DNA of 64,000 nucleotides from Lonepinella sp042468235 (lineage in GTDB: Bacteria; Pseudomonadota; Gammaproteobacteria; Enterobacterales; Pasteurellaceae), in NCBI RefSeq assembly GCF_042468235.1, contig NZ_CP170386.1, forward strand, positions 1,364,001 through 1,428,000. The letters are read 5' to 3'. The translations under genes and the position numbers were made by a program. The notes below the pieces were generated by a model. The model had not been told where the DNA came from and ran no database searches. It saw nothing but the letters and a program-made list of their open reading frames with translations. Positions 53,269-62,251 of the stretch are shown here, piece by piece (the first letter of the stretch is position 1; each line of letters begins with the position of its first letter).

Positions 53269-55851
53269 TTACTTCGCCACAAAACTAAACAATTTGCCCG
53301 GTACATAAATGGTTTTCACCACATTCAAGCCATGCAAGAATTTTTGTACGTTTTCATCTGCTAATGCCACCGCTTTGATGTCATCTTCTGCCATATCCGC
53401 AGGTACGGTGATTTTAGCACGCACTTTACCGTTCACTTGTACCACTACTAATTTTTCATCTTCCACCATCGCCGCTTCATCTGCTATCACCCAAGGGGCA
53501 AAATCAATGGCGTTTTCATTGCCTAAATCTTGCCATAATTGGAAACAAATATGTGGAGTGATTGGGTACAGCATACGTACTACAGCATTTAAGGCTTCCG
53601 CCATTACTGCACGATCTTGCTCGCTGTCTAACGGAGCTTTGGTGAGTTTGTTCATCAACTCCATCACCGCCGCAATCGCCGTATTAAAGGTTTGACGGCG
53701 ACCAATATCATCGCTCACTTTCGCAATGGTTTTATGCACATCACGGCGTAAGGCTTTTTGGCTGGCTGAAAGTGCGGTGATTCCTACCGCAGTTTTGGCT
53801 GGATTTTTGTTGTATTCAAACACCAAATTCCACAAACGGCGTAAGAAACGGTTTGCTCCCTCTACACCTGATTCTTGCCATTCAAGCGTCATTTCCGCAG
53901 GCGAAGCGAACATCATAAATAACCGTACCGTATCCGCACCGTATTTTTCCACCATTTCTTGCGGATCAATGCCGTTGTTTTTGGATTTTGACATTTTGGT
54001 CATACCGCTATGCACTAACTCATGCCCTTCGTCATCAATGGCTTTGACAATACGTCCTTTTTCATCACGTTCAAGGGTCACTTTAGTCGGGCTGACCCAA
54101 ATTCGCTCATTGCTCGGGCTGGTGTAATAGAATGCGTCTGCTAACACCATTCCTTGACAAAGCAATTTTTGTGCTGGCTCATCGGAACTGACCAACCCTG
54201 CATCCCGCAATAATTTATGGAAGAAACGGAAATAGAGCAAGTGCATCGTGGCGTGTTCAATTCCACCAATATATTGATCCACTGGCAACCAGTAATTGGC
54301 TTCATCGCTGTCCAACATCGCAGAACTGCTTTGAGGACTAGTGTAGCGTGCGTAATACCAAGAGGATTCCATAAAGGTGTCGAAGGTATCGGTTTCTTTT
54401 AACGCTGGCTCACCGTTGAATGTGGTTTTCGCCCAGTTTGGATCGGCTTTAATTGGACTTTTCACCCCGTCCATCACCACATCTTCTGGCAACACGATTG
54501 GCAGATCTTCAATTGGAGCTGGTACTACATCGCCATTTTCCAAGGTCAACATCGGAATTGGTGCCCCCCAATAACGTTGACGAGAAACCCCCCAGTCACG
54601 CAAACGGTAATTCACTTGACGTTTACCTACGCCTAATTTTTCGAGTTTATCCGCAATACCGTTGAATGCCGATTCAAATTCTAAACCATTAAATTCTTCA
54701 GAATTAACGAGTTTTCCGTGTTCGGTGAACGCCGCTTTGCTTAAATCAATCTCTTCACCGTGAGCTGGCTCGATCACTTGATTAATTGCCAAGCCGTATT
54801 TGGTAGCAAATTCAAAGTCACGTTGATCGTGAGCCGGCACTGCCATCACCGCCCCTGTTCCGTAGTGCATTAACACAAAGTTGGCGACCCAAATTGGCAC
54901 AGGTTTGCCCGTAATCGGGTGAATGGCGTTCAGCCCCGTTGCCATCCCTTTTTTCTCCATTGTTGCCAGCTCGGCTTCGGCGACTTTGGCATTTTTACAT
55001 TCTTGAATAAAGGCTTTTAATTCTGGATTATTTTCTGCTGCACGCTCTGCCAACGGATGCCCCGCCGCCACAGCCATATAAGACACGCCATAGAACGTAT
55101 CAGGACGGGTAGTATAAACAGCGACTGTTTCATCAGAATTTTCAATCTTAAAGGTAATTTCCACACCCTCTGAACGCCCAATCCAATTGCGTTGCATGGT
55201 TTTCACCATATCAGGCCATTGTGGGAGCGTTTCTAATCCGCCTAATAACTGCTCGGCATAATCGGTAATTTTAATAAACCATTGCGGAATTTCTTTTTGT
55301 TCCACTGGGGTATCACAACGCCAGCAACAACCTTCGTGAACCTGCTCATTGGCAAGTACAGTTTCATCATTCGGACACCAGTTCACGGTGGACGTTTTTT
55401 TATACACTAAGCCTTTTTTATACAACTCAGTAAAGAACCATTGTTCCCATTTGTAATATTCAGGACGGCAAGTGGTGACTTCCCGATCCCAGTCAAAACC
55501 AAAGCCCAAATTTTTAAGCTGATTTTTCATATACTCAATATTCTCGTAGGTCCACTTCGCTGGTGCGGTTTTATTTTTCACCGCCGCCCCTTCCGCAGGC
55601 AACCCGAATGCGTCCCACCCCATCGGCTGCAACACATTTTTGCCGTTCATGCGTTGATAACGAGACACCACATCGCCAATGGTATAATTACGCACGTGTC
55701 CCATGTGTAAACGCCCCGATGGATACGGGAACATAGAAAGACAGTAATATTTTTCTTTGCTTGGATCTTTCACTGCTTTAAATGTTTTATGGTCAGCCCA
55801 ATATTTCTGCACTTCGCTTTCAATCAAATCGGGACGATATTGTTCTTGCAT
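53269..55851 (-). CDS. leuS: Leucyl-tRNA synthetase
   Basis: LeuS charges tRNA-Leu. The 860-residue protein has the class I HIGH motif as HMGH in SGRLHMGHVRN near residue 45, a large editing insertion (YTTRPDTFYGVSYMAVAAGHPLA and the GTGAVMAVPAHDQRDFEFA editing site), and KMSKS in MTKMSKSKNNGIDP near residue 620. Its leader (55852-55957) has an ACCGC/GCGGT stem but no clear leader peptide or T-box. Confidence 0.97.
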   Translation of the reverse strand: MQEQYRPDLIESEVQKYWADHKTFKAVKDPSKEKYYCLSMFPYPSGRLHMGHVRNYTIGDVVSRYQRMNGKNVLQPMGWDAFGLPAEGAAVKNKTAPAKWTYENIEYMKNQLKNLGFGFDWDREVTTCRPEYYKWEQWFFTELYKKGLVYKKTSTVNWCPNDETVLANEQVHEGCCWRCDTPVEQKEIPQWFIKITDYAEQLLGGLETLPQWPDMVKTMQRNWIGRSEGVEITFKIENSDETVAVYTTRPDTFYGVSYMAVAAGHPLAERAAENNPELKAFIQECKNAKVAEAELATMEKKGMATGLNAIHPITGKPVPIWVANFVLMHYGTGAVMAVPAHDQRDFEFATKYGLAINQVIEPAHGEEIDLSKAAFTEHGKLVNSEEFNGLEFESAFNGIADKLEKLGVGKRQVNYRLRDWGVSRQRYWGAPIPMLTLENGDVVPAPIEDLPIVLPEDVVMDGVKSPIKADPNWAKTTFNGEPALKETDTFDTFMESSWYYARYTSPQSSSAMLDSDEANYWLPVDQYIGGIEHATMHLLYFRFFHKLLRDAGLVSSDEPAQKLLCQGMVLADAFYYTSPSNERIWVSPTKVTLERDEKGRIVKAIDDEGHELVHSGMTKMSKSKNNGIDPQEMVEKYGADTVRLFMMFASPAEMTLEWQESGVEGANRFLRRLWNLVFEYNKNPAKTAVGITALSASQKALRRDVHKTIAKVSDDIGRRQTFNTAIAAVMELMNKLTKAPLDSEQDRAVMAEALNAVVRMLYPITPHICFQLWQDLGNENAIDFAPWVIADEAAMVEDEKLVVVQVNGKVRAKITVPADMAEDDIKAVALADENVQKFLHGLNVVKTIYVPGKLFSFVAK

Positions 55852-55959
55852 AGTTTTACCTTAAAATTACTAAAATTTTCACCGCAGTTTTAGCGGTTTA
55901 TCTTGATTTGGAAAATGGGTAATAGAATAGCGGAAAACGGGGAAAATTAACAGAAAAAA

Positions 55960-56002
55960 AGTGCGGTGAAAAAATCAAAAGTTTCTGATTTCTCACCGCA
56001 CT
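55960..56002. repeat. Inverted uptake-signal pair upstream of leuS
   Basis: AGTGCGGTGA and TCACCGCACT form a 10-bp perfect stem with a 23-base loop. It lies between the leuS promoter region and the long repeat element, and could end a transcript from the receptor gene side. Confidence 0.6.
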
Positions 56003-56023
56003 CTATTGTAACCTAAACGGGGT

Positions 56024-56205
56024 CCCCGTCTTTGCCGCCTGAAAATGATTTAATTTGTAGGAAAATGGCGTCTGTTTGAGCGTAGCGAGTTCAGCCATTT
56101 TCTGTTAAGCAAATTAAATTGTTTTCAGGAAACAAGGCAAAATCGGGGTTGCCTTTCTTTTTGCTTACTTTTTCTTTGGCAAAGCAAAGAAAAAGTAAGT
56201 CGCCA
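56024..56205. repeat. Long inverted-repeat intergenic element, full copy
   Basis: Nested arms pair across the element: CCCCG...TTTGCC with GGCAAA...CGGGG; CCTGAAAATGATTTAATTTG (56038-56057) with CAAATTAAATTGTTTTCAGG (56110-56129), 18 of 20 matching; and GAAAATGGC with GCCATTTTC. A second dyad follows, CTTACTTTTTCTTT with AAAGAAAAAGTAAG (perfect 14 bp, 56164-56199). No reading frame is present. A shorter version is at 23772-23860. The 55852-56225 gap otherwise holds the leuS promoter region and the uptake-signal pair. Confidence 0.7.
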
Positions 56206-56225
56206 TCGGCGAAAATCGATTTAAA

Positions 56226-58505
56226 TTAGAACGAATATTTAAGTGTCGTATAATACGCCCGCCCAATCTCATTCGATTTACTCGCCGCACTATTGGTCAC
56301 ATAAATCCGCTTATTCAAAATGTTGCTTACCCCAGCACGCACACTGAAATCACCCCATTTATAACCGATGCTCGCCCCCCAAACTCCATAGCTACCTAAG
56401 CGTTCTTGTACAACAGGGTTTATTGTATAGTGCATATAACGGACATTATTTGGACGAGATAATTGTTTACCATAACGTGTATAAGTTGTGGCGAAATCCA
56501 GATTATCTGTGGCTTGGTAAGTTAGCGTTGAGCTAATAGTATATTTCGGCATTAAGCTCAATGGATTCCCCGTGGTTTTGTTGATGCTTTTCCGAATATA
56601 AGTAAAGTTGGTTGAGAAATCTAATTTATCCGCCATTAACGGTAAATTTAAATATCCTTCTAAACCCTCAACTGTGGCACGAGGAATGTTATCCCATTTG
56701 TAAATATCCGTGGTAGTAATAGCTTGTCCTGTGGTTGTTTTCGCTTGACCACTCGGATTATAGGTTGTGGCTAACACATTGGTATCGGCTTCAATCTTAT
56801 TACGATAAGCATTGTGATAATAGGTTAAACCAAGTTTGTAGCCTGCTTCATTGTGTAACTCAAAACCAATTTCTTTATTAAAGCTGGTTTCTGGTTTTAA
56901 GTCTTTGTTACCCACTGTATAGCAAGACCCCACTTCGTCTAATGAACGCCCATTTACCGGACAGTTATTTTGACGATTGGTTAAGATATAGTTCGGGTTT
57001 GATTGATATAGATTAGGGGCTTTATAAGCTCGAGCCAAACCACCTTTAATGGTTAAATACGGATTCACATCATGGCTAATATTGAGGCTTGGACTCCAGT
57101 TAGATTTTGATACTGAATGATAATCAAAACGAATCATTGGCGTGATCACGGTGCCTTGGCGGAAGTTAATTTGATCTTCTACGAAAAGACCATATTCACT
57201 CGCACTGGTTTTGCTATAACGGCTACCGTCATCTAATCCAATAACATTCACTGAACCTAGAAAACGTCTTTGTTCATTTACAAGATCAAAGCTGGTGGAA
57301 TCAGGATCATTTAGTTTGCTATGGCTTGCTTCTAGTCCAACCGTTAATTGATGATCCGCATGCCATTCAAATGGAATAATCATTTCGTTATTAAAACGGT
57401 AGTTTTCAAGCGTGCTATCAACAAAAGTTCTTCCATCCCATGAGCCTTCAAATCCCCAACCTAGACCCACTGGGAAGCGACTATTGACGGTTTTATCAAA
57501 TTGGAAGTAGGTTTTGTTTTCTCCCCAAGACCATTTTCCCTCATGGGTTAACGCATAGGCTTGACGATAGACACGGTTAGTTTCTGCCCCTTGCATGTCA
57601 AAGGTTGTACTATCAATACTGCCGCTATCCGATTCAGTATCGCCGCCAGCATATAAATTGCCTTGACGGCTATAACTGGCATCTAAGGTCAATACTTGAT
57701 TTGGCGTGATTTTCCAACTTAAACGACCAGCAATATCTTTGTTGCGTACACCTTCACGAGCAGCATAATAGGTTGATCCTGTTGATGTTGTTTGTGGCGG
57801 ATTAGCATCCAAGGCATCTTGTTTGGTTTTATTCCAACTCCCGTATAAACGGAAACCTAATACATCTTGAACAATTGGACCACTTAAATTAAAGGTTGCA
57901 CGGTTGGTGGTACCAAATTTGCTATTTTCAGGCACGTTTAAACTATAAGTGACGCTGCCTTTTAATTTATCTGTCACTGGTTTGGTTTTAATATTCACCA
58001 CACCACCCATCGCACCGTTACCATAACGTGCGGCTTCGGTACCACGAATCACTTCAACGGATTCAATTTCTTCAATCGGTACCCATTTGCTGTCACCCAA
58101 GGTATTACGCCCGTTATTACGTCCATAACGAGCTGATTGACGAGAAGTTGCAGGTTTACCGTCAATTAAAATCAGTGTGTTTTCCGCACCCATACCACGC
58201 AAATCAATTTGGCGTTTATTACCATATTGCCCAGTGGCACTGCCAGAATTATAGGTGACACCCGGTTGATGGCGAATAATATCAGCGACATCATTCACTG
58301 CAGGCTGTTTTTCAATGGCTTGGCTGGTCACAGTGGTTTTGCCAAGGGATTGTAAAGGTTGTGATGCAGTCGCTGAATGAGCAGGATCTTCGGTGGTGAC
58401 TGAGATAGTGTCAAGCTGTTGTACTGCGGCACTTGCATAGCCAGAAAGTAAGGCTAAGCTAAGTGCAGACAGACGAGTTGTTAATTTCGTAGGTGTTTTA
58501 AACAT
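56226..58505 (-). CDS. TonB-dependent outer-membrane receptor, FepA-like
   Basis: The 759-residue protein has a signal peptide (cleavage near YASAA), a TonB box (DTISVTT, residues about 33-39), a plug domain with RQIDLRGMGAENTLILIDGKP and VEVIRGTEAARYGNGAMGGVVNI, and a 22-strand barrel ending in Phe (YTTLKYSF). The plug is closest to the catecholate-siderophore receptor FepA. It is divergent from the ABC operon at 58648, sharing a 142-base control region with two ModE-like dyads and no visible Fur box. It could therefore import a molybdate or tungstate chelate rather than ferric enterobactin. Confidence 0.85.
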   Translation of the reverse strand: MFKTPTKLTTRLSALSLALLSGYASAAVQQLDTISVTTEDPAHSATASQPLQSLGKTTVTSQAIEKQPAVNDVADIIRHQPGVTYNSGSATGQYGNKRQIDLRGMGAENTLILIDGKPATSRQSARYGRNNGRNTLGDSKWVPIEEIESVEVIRGTEAARYGNGAMGGVVNIKTKPVTDKLKGSVTYSLNVPENSKFGTTNRATFNLSGPIVQDVLGFRLYGSWNKTKQDALDANPPQTTSTGSTYYAAREGVRNKDIAGRLSWKITPNQVLTLDASYSRQGNLYAGGDTESDSGSIDSTTFDMQGAETNRVYRQAYALTHEGKWSWGENKTYFQFDKTVNSRFPVGLGWGFEGSWDGRTFVDSTLENYRFNNEMIIPFEWHADHQLTVGLEASHSKLNDPDSTSFDLVNEQRRFLGSVNVIGLDDGSRYSKTSASEYGLFVEDQINFRQGTVITPMIRFDYHSVSKSNWSPSLNISHDVNPYLTIKGGLARAYKAPNLYQSNPNYILTNRQNNCPVNGRSLDEVGSCYTVGNKDLKPETSFNKEIGFELHNEAGYKLGLTYYHNAYRNKIEADTNVLATTYNPSGQAKTTTGQAITTTDIYKWDNIPRATVEGLEGYLNLPLMADKLDFSTNFTYIRKSINKTTGNPLSLMPKYTISSTLTYQATDNLDFATTYTRYGKQLSRPNNVRYMHYTINPVVQERLGSYGVWGASIGYKWGDFSVRAGVSNILNKRIYVTNSAASKSNEIGRAYYTTLKYSF

Positions 58506-58523
58506 AAAATATCCTTAGGGTTG

Positions 58524-58545
58524 GTTATATAAATAAGTATATAAT
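58524..58545. promoter_or_regulatory. ModE-like operator 1, receptor-proximal
   Basis: GTTATATA-AATAAG-TATATAAT is an inverted repeat with 8-base arms (7 matching) and a 6-base spacer. The ModE consensus, as I recall it, is ATCGNTATATA-N6/7-TATATAACGAT; here the TATATA-N6-TATATAA core is exact. It lies 19 bases upstream of the receptor ATG. Confidence 0.55.
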
Positions 58546-58561
58546 TTTACTCCAAATGACA

Positions 58562-58583
58562 GTTGTGTAAATAGCTATATAAC
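58562..58583. promoter_or_regulatory. ModE-like operator 2, transporter-proximal
   Basis: GTTGTGTA-AATAGC-TATATAAC followed by G gives a perfect right half TATATAACG and a left half with two A-to-G changes. The spacer is again 6 bases. Its centre is 38 bases from that of operator 1 and 75 bases before the permease ATG. Confidence 0.5.
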
Positions 58584-58647
58584 GTTATTTATTCTTTCAG
58601 CTAAATCGGTTAAACTGACATATCTAAATTTTCACAGCCTGAACCCA

Positions 58648-59631
58648 ATGAAATACCGATTGTTTTTACTATTACTTATCGCTTTGATGCTATTAGGTAT
58701 CCTTATTGCATTATCTATGGGGCGAATGCACATTCCTCTCGAAAATGTAATGAATACCTTACTTGGCAATAACCCCAATGAAGTGGAAAATAACGTAATC
58801 TTAATTCTAAGATTACCTCGAATTTTAACCGCACTTTTAGTCGGTGCAGGGCTTGCTATTGCGGGCGTAACCTATCAAGGTGTGTTTAAAAATCCGTTGG
58901 TATCGCCTGATATTTTAGGTGTATCGGGGGGAGCTTGTATCGGTGCATCTGTTGCTATTTTATTAGGCTTGGGATCGTTTTCCATTCAAATTTTGGCTTT
59001 TATCGGTGGTGTCGTTGCAGTGTCGCTCACCATGCTTGTTCCACTGTTAATGCGGCGAGATAGCATGATTATTTTAGTGTTAGCAGGGATTATTGTCGGT
59101 GGTTTTATGGGGGCAAGCCTTGGGTTAATCAAATATTTAGCCGACCCCGAAACCCAGTTGGCGGATATTGTCTATTGGTCAATGGGGAGCTTAACCAAAT
59201 CCAATTTCAAAAATCTCACCGCCTTTTCGCCAGTGATGATCATCACTGCCTTGGTGTTATTATTGCTCCGTTGGCGAATTAATTTGCTTTCATTGGGCGA
59301 ACAACAAGCCAAACTGATTGGCGTAAATATCAAAATGGAACGCAATGTAATGATTTTATGTTCCACCTTGCTCACCGCATCCGCCGTGTGTTTAAGTGGC
59401 ACAATCGGTTGGATTGGCTTAGTCATTCCCCATTTGGCACGGCTGTTAATTGGTGATGATAATATTAAGACCCTGCCATTAGCCGCCTTAATTGGGGCAA
59501 TCTTTCTGTTATTGATCGATACCTTGGCGAGAAACCTTTATACAGAAGAAATTCCACTGGGGATTTTAACGGGCTTTATTGGTGCACCGTTTTTCGCATG
59601 GGTGCTAGTGAAACAGCGAATGGTGAAATAA
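58648..59631 (+). CDS. FecCD/BtuC-family ABC permease (MolB-like)
   Basis: The 327-residue protein has about ten membrane segments and the FecCD/BtuC-family signatures RLPRILTALLVGAGLAIAGVTYQGVFKNPLVSPDILGVSGG (residues about 52-95) and GTIGWIGLVIPHLARLLIGDD near 250. One permease gene with one ATPase and one binding protein is the MolBCA composition of H. influenzae HI1470-1472, a type II molybdate/tungstate importer; iron-siderophore systems of this kind also exist. No strong ribosome site precedes the ATG. Confidence 0.85.
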   Translation: MKYRLFLLLLIALMLLGILIALSMGRMHIPLENVMNTLLGNNPNEVENNVILILRLPRILTALLVGAGLAIAGVTYQGVFKNPLVSPDILGVSGGACIGASVAILLGLGSFSIQILAFIGGVVAVSLTMLVPLLMRRDSMIILVLAGIIVGGFMGASLGLIKYLADPETQLADIVYWSMGSLTKSNFKNLTAFSPVMIITALVLLLLRWRINLLSLGEQQAKLIGVNIKMERNVMILCSTLLTASAVCLSGTIGWIGLVIPHLARLLIGDDNIKTLPLAALIGAIFLLLIDTLARNLYTEEIPLGILTGFIGAPFFAWVLVKQRMVK

Positions 59632-59644
59632 GTGCGGTGCAAAA

Positions 59645-60433
59645 ATGTTAAAAATTAAAAACTTATCCTTTCATCATGCCAAACAAGCGAGCTTGTTACA
59701 ACATATCAATTTGCATGTAAAGCAAGGGGAATTGCTCACTATTCTGGGGGCGAACGGCACAGGAAAATCTACTTTATTGAACTGTATTGCCGGACTGTTG
59801 CAACCAAAGTGCGGTGAAATTTTATTGAATAATCAGAATCTTGCGGAATTAAGTCACAAGGAAATTGCCAAACATATTGCTTATGTCTCGCAACAACCAC
59901 CAGAAACCTATCAATATGCTGTACGTGATTATGTGGTGCTAGGGCGAGCGGTGCATTTAAGTTTATTTGATCAACCGAGCGAACAAGATTTTGCTCTGGT
60001 GGATGACGCCTTAGCAAAATTAGGGATTTCGCATTTAAGCGACAAAATTTATATGCAACTTAGTGGCGGACAAAAACAGTTGGTGAATATTGCCAAAATT
60101 CTGGTACAGCAACCGCAACTCATTTTATTTGATGAACCCACTTCGGCGTTAGATTACGGCAATGTGTTTAAAACTTTAACCCTAATTAAAGAACTGGCGG
60201 AGCAAGGGTTTGCCATTATTATGACCACCCACAACCCCGATCACCCGATGTTATTACAAAGCAAATTGCCCGACAGCTTAGTCGCCATTTTAACCGACCA
60301 AGGCAAACTCCAAGTGGGGAAAACCCTTGATATTATTACGGAAAAAAATCTCACTGCACTTTACCAAACGGATTTGCGAATGGTGGATGTGGCGGAACTC
60401 AATCGAAAAATTTGTGCAATTAAATCAATCTAA
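59645..60433 (+). CDS. ABC importer ATPase (MolC/FecE-like)
   Basis: The 262-residue ATPase has Walker A GANGTGKST near residue 37, Q-loop SQQPPETYQYAV, signature LSGGQKQLVNIAK near 137, Walker B LILFDEPTSALD near 160, and the switch His in MTTHNPDHP. It would sit under a homodimer of the preceding permease. An uptake signal overlaps the region just before its ATG and another lies within codons 53-56. Confidence 0.88.
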   Translation: MLKIKNLSFHHAKQASLLQHINLHVKQGELLTILGANGTGKSTLLNCIAGLLQPKCGEILLNNQNLAELSHKEIAKHIAYVSQQPPETYQYAVRDYVVLGRAVHLSLFDQPSEQDFALVDDALAKLGISHLSDKIYMQLSGGQKQLVNIAKILVQQPQLILFDEPTSALDYGNVFKTLTLIKELAEQGFAIIMTTHNPDHPMLLQSKLPDSLVAILTDQGKLQVGKTLDIITEKNLTALYQTDLRMVDVAELNRKICAIKSI

Positions 60434-60444
60434 AAGGAATAAAC

Positions 60445-61467
60445 ATGAAATTAAAAAAATGGCTACTTGCCACCGCACTTTCCCTTAGCTTAACGGCTAA
60501 CCTTGCTTTGGCGAAAACCATTACGGACGTCAAAGGGAAAAGCGTAGAAATCCCCGATCAAGTGGAGCGTGTGGTGGATTTATGGCATGCCAACAATCAA
60601 GTGGTATTGTTGCTTGGCGGAGCGGATAAATTAGTTGGCACGACGAACATTATTAAATCCAATCCATGGTTTAATTTGGTCTATCCAAATATTAAAAACG
60701 TGCCAGCCATTAACAGCCAAAACAGCACGCAACTAGAAGAACTTATCGTGGCAAAACCCGATGTAGTGTTGGTATCCAATAAACCTGCTCAAGAAGAAGT
60801 GGAAAAAGCAGGCTTGAAAGCCTTGTTAATTGGTTTTCAGAATTTTGATGGTTTAAAAAACACCGTACGCATTACGGCTGACGTGCTTGGTGACAAGGCA
60901 CCAGCCATTGCGGAAGATTACATCAAAGAATTAGAGGCGAATATTGCGTTGGTGAATGAGCGTTTAAAAGATGTACCACAGGAAAAACGTCCTACGGTGA
61001 TCCATATTTCCAATGGCTCAAATTTATATAAAATTGACGGTGGTCGTTCGATTATTGGCGAATGGGTAAAGCTCGGTGGCGGTCGTAATGCCTTTGAAGA
61101 TCAAGCTAATTTGGTCGAAGTGAGTGTAGAAGATGTGCTAAAAGCCAATCCTGATGTAGTGATTGTGGGCAGTCAGAATGCAGATAAAGCGGTAGAGCAA
61201 ATTAAACAAGATCCGTTGTGGGTGAGTGTGAGTGCGGTGAAAAATAACCGAGTTTTCGTTAATCCAACAGGAACTTTTCCGTGGGATCGTTATAGTGCCG
61301 AAGAAGCCTTGCAAATTTTATGGGTAGCGAAGTTGTTACACCCAACTTTATTTGAAGATATTGATATGGTGGCAAGAACCCAGCAGTTTTATCAAAAATA
61401 TTATGCTTATGAGCTCAGCAAGGAAAATGCGGAGCAGATTTTAAAGGGACAGGATCCTGTAAAATAA
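60445..61467 (+). CDS. Periplasmic substrate-binding protein (class III, MolA/FecB-like)
   Basis: The 340-residue protein has a signal peptide (cleavage near ALAKT, residue about 23) without a lipobox. The mature protein has the class III binding-protein fold, including VERVVDLWHANNQVVLLLGGADKLVGT, a central helix (LEELIVAKPDVVLVSNKPAQEEVEKAG) and the C-terminal NNRVFVNPTGTFPWDRYSAEEAL. Substrate cannot be read from sequence; iron chelates and molybdate/tungstate are the options. Operon position and ModE-like sites favour the latter. AAAAGGAATAA precedes the ATG. Confidence 0.82.
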   Translation: MKLKKWLLATALSLSLTANLALAKTITDVKGKSVEIPDQVERVVDLWHANNQVVLLLGGADKLVGTTNIIKSNPWFNLVYPNIKNVPAINSQNSTQLEELIVAKPDVVLVSNKPAQEEVEKAGLKALLIGFQNFDGLKNTVRITADVLGDKAPAIAEDYIKELEANIALVNERLKDVPQEKRPTVIHISNGSNLYKIDGGRSIIGEWVKLGGGRNAFEDQANLVEVSVEDVLKANPDVVIVGSQNADKAVEQIKQDPLWVSVSAVKNNRVFVNPTGTFPWDRYSAEEALQILWVAKLLHPTLFEDIDMVARTQQFYQKYYAYELSKENAEQILKGQDPVK

Positions 61468-61572
61468 TCAGCTAAAAGTGGTTTGAGCGGATTTAAAGTC
61501 TAGCTATTCAACTAAGGGTTAAGTTTGGTGTTATAGGAAATTTAATCCTTAATTTTACTGGAGATATATTAG

Positions 61573-62250
61573 TTATTTCCCCAATAAAAAATTTTGCAAA
61601 ATTTCTGCGGTAAATTCTTTGCGTAAATAAAATCCTAATGGCAAGGTATCAATCATTTCGCCATTTTTACCAATGCCTTTGGTGATTGCTCGACTATTTG
61701 CACCTTTGGGGCGGAGTTGTAATACATCACCTAATGTCCCATTAATTTGTGCGACTTTACCGAGTACAATGTAATCCATTAATTCTTCCCAATCTCGATG
61801 TAATTGCTGCTCTTGCCGTGAGTTTGGTTGCCACAAAATTGGGCTACCAATATAACGCTCTGCCAGTGGAATTTGACGTTCGCCTTGCACGGGAATCCAT
61901 AACACTTTGCTCAGTTTATGTTTAACGTGTGAATGTTGCCAATCTACACCTGAATTTTGTACTAACGGAGCAAGGCTAACAAAGGTGGTTTCTAGTGGAT
62001 AACCGTTTGAATTAATCGGAATGGTTTTTAACTCAATACCTAAATGCACGAAATCTTGTTCAGGTTTACTGCCCGCTTTTGCCCCTAAAGCCGTTTCGAT
62101 TAATTGACCAACCCAACCTTTATCTCGTTTTAAATCAGGGGGAACAATAATGCCTAGTTCTTCCGCCAATTCGGCAAAGGTTAAGCCAGCAATAGCATTG
62201 GCTCGTTGCAAAAGCTCTTGTTCAGTTTGTGGACTGTTGATATTTCTCAT
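61573..62250 (-). CDS. mutH: MutH mismatch-repair endonuclease
   Basis: MutH nicks the unmethylated strand at hemimethylated GATC. The 225-residue protein has the type II-like catalytic pattern: KRDKGWVGQLIETALGAKAGSKPEQDFVHLGIELKTIPI contains the D-x-ExK residues (Asp near 66, Glu-x-Lys near 72-74). Length is normal. It begins one base after the ogt stop, so the two repair genes are co-transcribed. The methylase that provides its signal, dam, is at 9434. Confidence 0.95.
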   Translation of the reverse strand: MRNINSPQTEQELLQRANAIAGLTFAELAEELGIIVPPDLKRDKGWVGQLIETALGAKAGSKPEQDFVHLGIELKTIPINSNGYPLETTFVSLAPLVQNSGVDWQHSHVKHKLSKVLWIPVQGERQIPLAERYIGSPILWQPNSRQEQQLHRDWEELMDYIVLGKVAQINGTLGDVLQLRPKGANSRAITKGIGKNGEMIDTLPLGFYLRKEFTAEILQNFLLGK

Positions 62251-62251
62251 C

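Noticed and set aside
55852..55957. Leader-peptide attenuator or T-box before leuS
   Set aside because: There is an ACCGC/GCGGT stem, but no leucine-rich short frame and no T-box motif; the stem is mostly a partial uptake signal.
58506..58647. Fur box in the receptor/transporter promoter
   Set aside because: No stretch resembles GATAATGATAATCATTATC or its 6-mer units; the dyads there have a TATATA core with a 6-base spacer instead.
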